DNA from: Microbacterium hydrocarbonoxydans
Lineage (GTDB): Bacteria; Actinomycetota; Actinomycetes; Actinomycetales; Microbacteriaceae
DNA: 64,000 bases
Direction of reading: 5' to 3'
NCBI RefSeq assembly: GCF_011752045.1
Contig: NZ_JAAKXW010000002.1
Location: 248,001-312,000, forward strand
The first letter of the stretch is position 1. Each line of letters starts with the position of its first letter. Positions 61,077 to 64,000 of this stretch are shown here, in pieces. The position numbers and the translations under genes are program-made. A model generated the notes under the pieces. It saw nothing but the letters and a program-made list of their open reading frames with translations, made no database searches and was not told the DNA's origin.

Positions 61077-61082
61077 ACGGTA
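61077..61082 (-). promoter_or_regulatory. -10 hexamer, leaderless promoter (GT2 operon)
   Basis: TACCGT six bases before ATG 61070; divergent from the response regulator promoter. Confidence 0.5.
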
Positions 61083-61111
61083 GGAAGCGCGGGGCGCCCG
61101 GGGAACGCTAA

Positions 61112-61130
61112 CTCCTTACGAAGCAAGGAA
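61112..61130. promoter_or_regulatory. Inverted repeat TCCTT-N7-AAGGA between GT2 and response regulator
   Basis: TCCTTACGAAGCAAGGA lies midway in the 121-base divergent gap. TCCTTAC also occurs at 57586-57592 in the other divergent promoter region of this cluster. Confidence 0.4.
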
Positions 61131-61179
61131 GGATGCCGGCCGGCCCCGGATCCGGGGGTCGGCGACGACGGTTCGAACC

Positions 61180-61185
61180 TACGAT
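61180..61185 (+). promoter_or_regulatory. -10 hexamer, leaderless promoter (response regulator)
   Basis: TACGAT six bases before ATG 61192. Confidence 0.55.
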
Positions 61186-61191
61186 GAGAGC

Positions 61192-61911
61192 ATGACGCAG
61201 GCGCCAGCGGAATCGCCCGGACTCGCCGACCGCCGCGTGCTCGTCATCGAGGACGACACGACGGTGAGCGAGGTGGTCCGCACGTACCTGCGGGCAGCCG
61301 GATACCTGGTCGACAGCGCCGAGGACGCCTTCTCCGGACTGGCCGCCGCGGCGGCCAGCGCGCCGGACCTCATCGTGCTGGATCGGATGCTGCCCGGCAT
61401 CGACGGCGCCGAGGTCTGCCGTCGCATCCGGGCGGAGTCGGCCGTGCCGATCATCATGCTGACCGCCCTCGGCTCGGAGGACGACCGCATCGACGGGCTG
61501 GAGGCCGGTGCAGACGACTATGTCGTGAAGCCGTTCTCCCCGCGCGAGCTCGTGCTCCGCGTGAACTCGGTGCTCCGCCGCAGCCTGCCCGAGTTCGCCA
61601 GAGAGGCCCCGTTCGCACTGGGGCCGTTCCGGCTCGACCCGTCAGCGCGGCTGGTCAGCCGTGACGGCATCCCGCTCGAGCTCTCCGTGCGCGAGTTCGA
61701 CCTGTTCGCGTTCCTCCTCAAGCATCCGCAGCAGACGTTCGACCGGCCGACGCTGCTGCGCAGCGTGTGGGGCTGGGAGTTCGGCGACCTGTCGACCGTC
61801 ACGGTGACCATGCGGCGTCTGCGCGAGAAGATCGAGGACGATCCCGGCCACCCCACGGTGCTCGTCACGGTCTGGGGCGTCGGGTACCGCCTCGAGCTCG
61901 GAGACGGCTGA
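61192..61911 (+). CDS. OmpR-family response regulator
   Basis: A 239-residue two-domain regulator. The receiver domain (residues about 15-130) has the acidic pair VIEDDTTVS, the phospho-Asp in IVLDRMLPGIDGAEV (about 64), and the conserved Thr and Lys in MLTALGSEDD and DYVVKPFSPREL. The winged-helix DNA-binding domain (140-239) ends VTVTMRRLREKIEDDPGHPTVLVTVWGVGYRLE. Partner of the sensor kinase that overlaps its stop by one base. It probably binds the divergent promoter of the sugar-transfer unit. Confidence 0.94.
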   Translation: MTQAPAESPGLADRRVLVIEDDTTVSEVVRTYLRAAGYLVDSAEDAFSGLAAAAASAPDLIVLDRMLPGIDGAEVCRRIRAESAVPIIMLTALGSEDDRIDGLEAGADDYVVKPFSPRELVLRVNSVLRRSLPEFAREAPFALGPFRLDPSARLVSRDGIPLELSVREFDLFAFLLKHPQQTFDRPTLLRSVWGWEFGDLSTVTVTMRRLREKIEDDPGHPTVLVTVWGVGYRLELGDG

Positions 61912-63047
61912 TGCCTCTCGCGGACGTCGTCGCCATCGCCGGCATCGCCCTGGCCTGCGCGCTTCTCGTCGGCCTCGCCGGGGTGGTCGCCCTGTGGCTC
62001 CTGCGCCGGCGCTCGCTCCTGCTGCAGCTGTGCGTGGTGATCCTCGCGGTCGTGGTCTCCCTGGCAGCCGGCGTGCTCGCCGTGGCCGAGGCGATGTACA
62101 TCTCCCCGCACGACTTCCTCGTGGTCGTGGTCGTGACCGCGATCTCAGCCGTCGTCGCGCTGCTCGTGGCGGCCCTGCTCGCGGCGCAGCTGCTGCGCGG
62201 CGTCCGCTCCCTACAGCAGCTGACGCACTCCGTCGGAGACGGCGAGAGGCTGGAGGGCACCGGCGGCCTCCAGGTGAACGCGGACTTCGCCCGCGTCGCC
62301 GACGAGCTCGTCGCCACCAGCGAGCGCCTCGCCGCAGCGCGGGAGGAGGTGCAGCTGCTCGACCGGTCACGGCGCGAGCTGGTGGCGTGGATCTCCCATG
62401 ATCTGCGCAGCCCGCTCGCCGGCCTCCGCGCCATGACCGAGGCACTCGACGACGGACTCGCCGAGGATCCCGCCCGCTTCCACCGGCAGATGCGCCTGCA
62501 GGTCGACCACATGACCGAGCTCGTGGAGAGCCTCTTCCAGCTGTCGAAGATCACGTCCGGGACCCTCGTGCTGCGCCCGGAGACGCTGTCGCTGCACGAC
62601 CTGGTCAGCGATGCGGCCGCAGAGCTGTCTCCGATCGCCGAGGCGAAGGACGTCACTCTGATCGAGCTCACCAGCCCCGACCACACGGTCGTCGGGGATG
62701 TTCGCGAACTCGCCCGCGTCGTGGTCAACCTGCTCGCGAACGCGATCGAGCACACCCCGCAGGGCGGGACGATCCGGATCAGCACGGCTCGCGAGGACGA
62801 GGAGATGGTGCTGTCCGTGCAGGACTCCGGCGCCGGCATCCCGCACGCGGACCTCGCTCGCGTCTTCGAACCGGGATGGCGCGGCACCCATGCCCGCACC
62901 CCCGGCACGGGCGTGCTCGGGACCAGCGGAGCCGGCCTCGGTCTCGCGATCGCCCGGGGCATCGTCGAAGCGCACGCCGGCGCGATCAGCGCGCACGACA
63001 CCGGCCGGGGAGCACGATTCGACATCCGGCTGCCGATCGCGGGGTGA
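61911..63047 (+). CDS. Sensor histidine kinase
   Basis: A 378-residue membrane kinase. Three N-terminal hydrophobic segments (residues about 5-30, 38-62 and 65-95) leave a very short extracytoplasmic loop, so the signal is probably intramembrane. A HAMP-like region (ARVADELVATSERLAAAREEVQLLDRSRRELVAW) follows. The phospho-His is in WISHDLRSPLAGLRAM; ATP-binding boxes are LLANAIEHTPQGG (N), DSGAGIPHADLARVFEP (G1/F) and GAGLGLAIARGIV (G2). It forms a two-component system with the response regulator just upstream. Confidence 0.94.
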   Translation: MPLADVVAIAGIALACALLVGLAGVVALWLLRRRSLLLQLCVVILAVVVSLAAGVLAVAEAMYISPHDFLVVVVVTAISAVVALLVAALLAAQLLRGVRSLQQLTHSVGDGERLEGTGGLQVNADFARVADELVATSERLAAAREEVQLLDRSRRELVAWISHDLRSPLAGLRAMTEALDDGLAEDPARFHRQMRLQVDHMTELVESLFQLSKITSGTLVLRPETLSLHDLVSDAAAELSPIAEAKDVTLIELTSPDHTVVGDVRELARVVVNLLANAIEHTPQGGTIRISTAREDEEMVLSVQDSGAGIPHADLARVFEPGWRGTHARTPGTGVLGTSGAGLGLAIARGIVEAHAGAISAHDTGRGARFDIRLPIAG

Positions 63048-63083
63048 CGCGGGAAAGGCCTGGTCACGCGCATCCTCGAGGCC

Positions 63084-63128
63084 TAGAATCGTGCCACGGC
63101 ATCATTCCGCTGGGGACGCGGATGCCGT
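63084..63128 (+). promoter_or_regulatory. Promoter -10 (TAGAAT) and 5' hairpin of the pilB leader
   Basis: TAGAAT at 63084-63089 predicts +1 near 63096, exactly where an eight-base-pair stem begins: ACGGCATC (63096-63103) with GATGCCGT (63121-63128) around a 17-base loop. GAGG and GAGGC follow before ATG 63148. Confidence 0.45.
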
Positions 63129-63147
63129 GAGGGGAAACGAGGCTGCC

Positions 63148-64000
63148 ATGCGCGGACTTGCGCATACGCTCGTGCTCACCGGGGCGGCACGAGCAGAGGA
63201 CGTCTCCGCGGCGCTGGCCGCGGTCGGCGAGGGGAACGAGCTGGGGCCGCACCTGGTGCGCAAGGGCGCCGTCACCGACGCCCAGCTCGCCGAGGCCGTC
63301 GCGCTCACGACCGGGCACAGGTACGTGGATCTGACCACCTACCCGCTCGATCCCGACGTGATCGCACTGGTGCCGGGCAACCTCTGCCGCCGGTACCGGA
63401 TGCTGCCGCTGCGGGTGTTCCGCGACGAGCTCACCGTCGCGATGACCGACCCGAACGACATCATCGCCCTCGACGACGTCGCGACGCTCACCGACAGGCG
63501 GGTGACGCCGGTGGTCGCCGCGGCGGACGCTCTGGCCCAGGCGTTCGAGCGGTATCTGCGCTCCGACGGCGAGCTCACCGACCTGTCCGAGCAGATCGAC
63601 GAGTCGTCGACCGGCTCCGAGGTCACGTTCACCGAGCACCTCGAGGACCAGGATGCCGACGCCCCCGTGGTGCGGTTCGTGAACCTGCTCATCACCCAGG
63701 CCATCAACGACAGGGCCAGCGACATCCACATCGAGCCGGGCGAGCATCACCTCACCGTGCGGTTCCGCATCGACGGCGTGCTGCACGAGATGCAGAGCGC
63801 CGCGCGCACCATCCAGGACGGGGTGATCTCGCGGCTGAAGATCATGTCCTCCATCGACATCGCCGAGCGCCGCATCCCGCAGGACGGCCGCATCTCGGTG
63901 CTGCACGAGGGGCGCTCGGTCGACCTCCGCGTGGCGACGCTGCCGACCGTGTGGGGCGAGAAGATCGTGATGCGCATCCTCGACAACACCGGCCAGGTGA
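63148..64000 (+). CDS. pilB: GspE/PilB-family type IV pilus/type II secretion ATPase (5' part, truncated by window end)
   Basis: The first 284 residues of an assembly ATPase. Residues 1-130 resemble the MshEN/T2SSE N-domain (GPHLVRKGAVTDAQLAEAVALTTGHRYVDLTTY, then LPLRVFRDELTVAMTDPND). The PilB core begins with VVRFVNLLITQAINDRASDIHIEPGEHHLTVRFRIDGVLHEM and continues IMSSIDIAERRIPQDGRISV and RVATLPTVWGEKIVMRILD. Walker motifs lie beyond the window edge. Type IV pilus genes in actinobacteria give twitching or DNA uptake. ATG 63148 was chosen; GTG 63127 is in frame but inside the leader stem. Confidence 0.9.
   Translation, partial: MRGLAHTLVLTGAARAEDVSAALAAVGEGNELGPHLVRKGAVTDAQLAEAVALTTGHRYVDLTTYPLDPDVIALVPGNLCRRYRMLPLRVFRDELTVAMTDPNDIIALDDVATLTDRRVTPVVAAADALAQAFERYLRSDGELTDLSEQIDESSTGSEVTFTEHLEDQDADAPVVRFVNLLITQAINDRASDIHIEPGEHHLTVRFRIDGVLHEMQSAARTIQDGVISRLKIMSSIDIAERRIPQDGRISVLHEGRSVDLRVATLPTVWGEKIVMRILDNTGQV

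Noticed and set aside
63096..63147. Cyclic-di-GMP riboswitch before pilB
   Set aside because: GGGGACGCGGATGCC superficially resembles the GGGACGC motif, but the GCAAACC stretch and the paired second helix of the aptamer are missing.

Overview
The window is high-GC (around 70%), densely packed chromosomal DNA from an actinobacterium. The evidence points to Microbacteriaceae, most likely Microbacterium or a close relative. It includes a coproporphyrin-type heme cluster with HemQ, a DUF222/HNH nuclease, an actinobacterial single-chain glycyl-tRNA synthetase, a Holin-X/YtxH envelope trio, and a strong preference for GTG/ATG starts with a TANNNT hexamer exactly six bases upstream (leaderless mRNAs). 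I see no prophage, insertion sequence, CRISPR array, rRNA or tRNA. The identification is inference from gene content and composition, not from a database match.

Layout. 1-9.7 kb holds housekeeping and accessory metabolism: a DUF559-like nuclease-fold gene bracketed by two copies of one palindrome, an amidohydrolase with a divergent FadR-type regulator, a PLP lyase, a double-ACT protein, an aldo/keto reductase, a MocR regulator with an array of ATTGG/CCAAT operator-like sites, and a DUF4407 membrane protein. 9.7-17.3 kb holds a SixA-like phosphatase, rlmN, a membrane protein with two L7/L12-like modules, an ankyrin lipoprotein, a TauE/SafE permease, two short-chain dehydrogenases, DUF488, a flavodoxin-like protein and an APH(3')-like kinase. 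17.3-20.3 kb is a ykoEDC-type ECF importer under a TPP riboswitch.

20.4-32.6 kb holds a D,D-carboxypeptidase-like protein, a heterodimeric ABC exporter with a structured leader region, RidA, an enoyl-CoA hydratase/HIBYL-CoA hydrolase, an orphan ABC ATPase with a roughly 540-residue acidic, His-ending tail, and a DUF222 HNH gene. 32.7-42.9 kb is the heme cluster: hemA diverges from hemE-hemG-(three small membrane proteins)-hemQ-hemC-hemD-hemB-hemL. It covers glutamyl-tRNA to coproporphyrin III plus the final decarboxylase, but no ferrochelatase lies in the window.

42.9-54.3 kb is mixed: MarR/SRPBCC, an HhH-GPD protein, an epoxide hydrolase with a divergent WYL regulator, glycyl-tRNA synthetase, GNAT, VOC, a DHFR-like protein, a beta-lactamase-fold protein lacking its nucleophile, and an M13 peptidase. 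54.3-63.0 kb is the most coherent uncharacterised system: a GT-C-like membrane protein, a sugar epimerase and an MTA/nucleoside phosphorylase on one arm; cytochrome b, a Tat-exported molybdopterin oxidoreductase and a small membrane protein in the centre; a methyltransferase, a CofC-like transferase and a family-2 glycosyltransferase on the other arm; and a two-component system beside them. The window ends inside a pilB-type secretion ATPase.

Between genes there are several palindromic repeat families. One, built on GCCGAGACCCC, occurs three times, each time between convergent gene ends.
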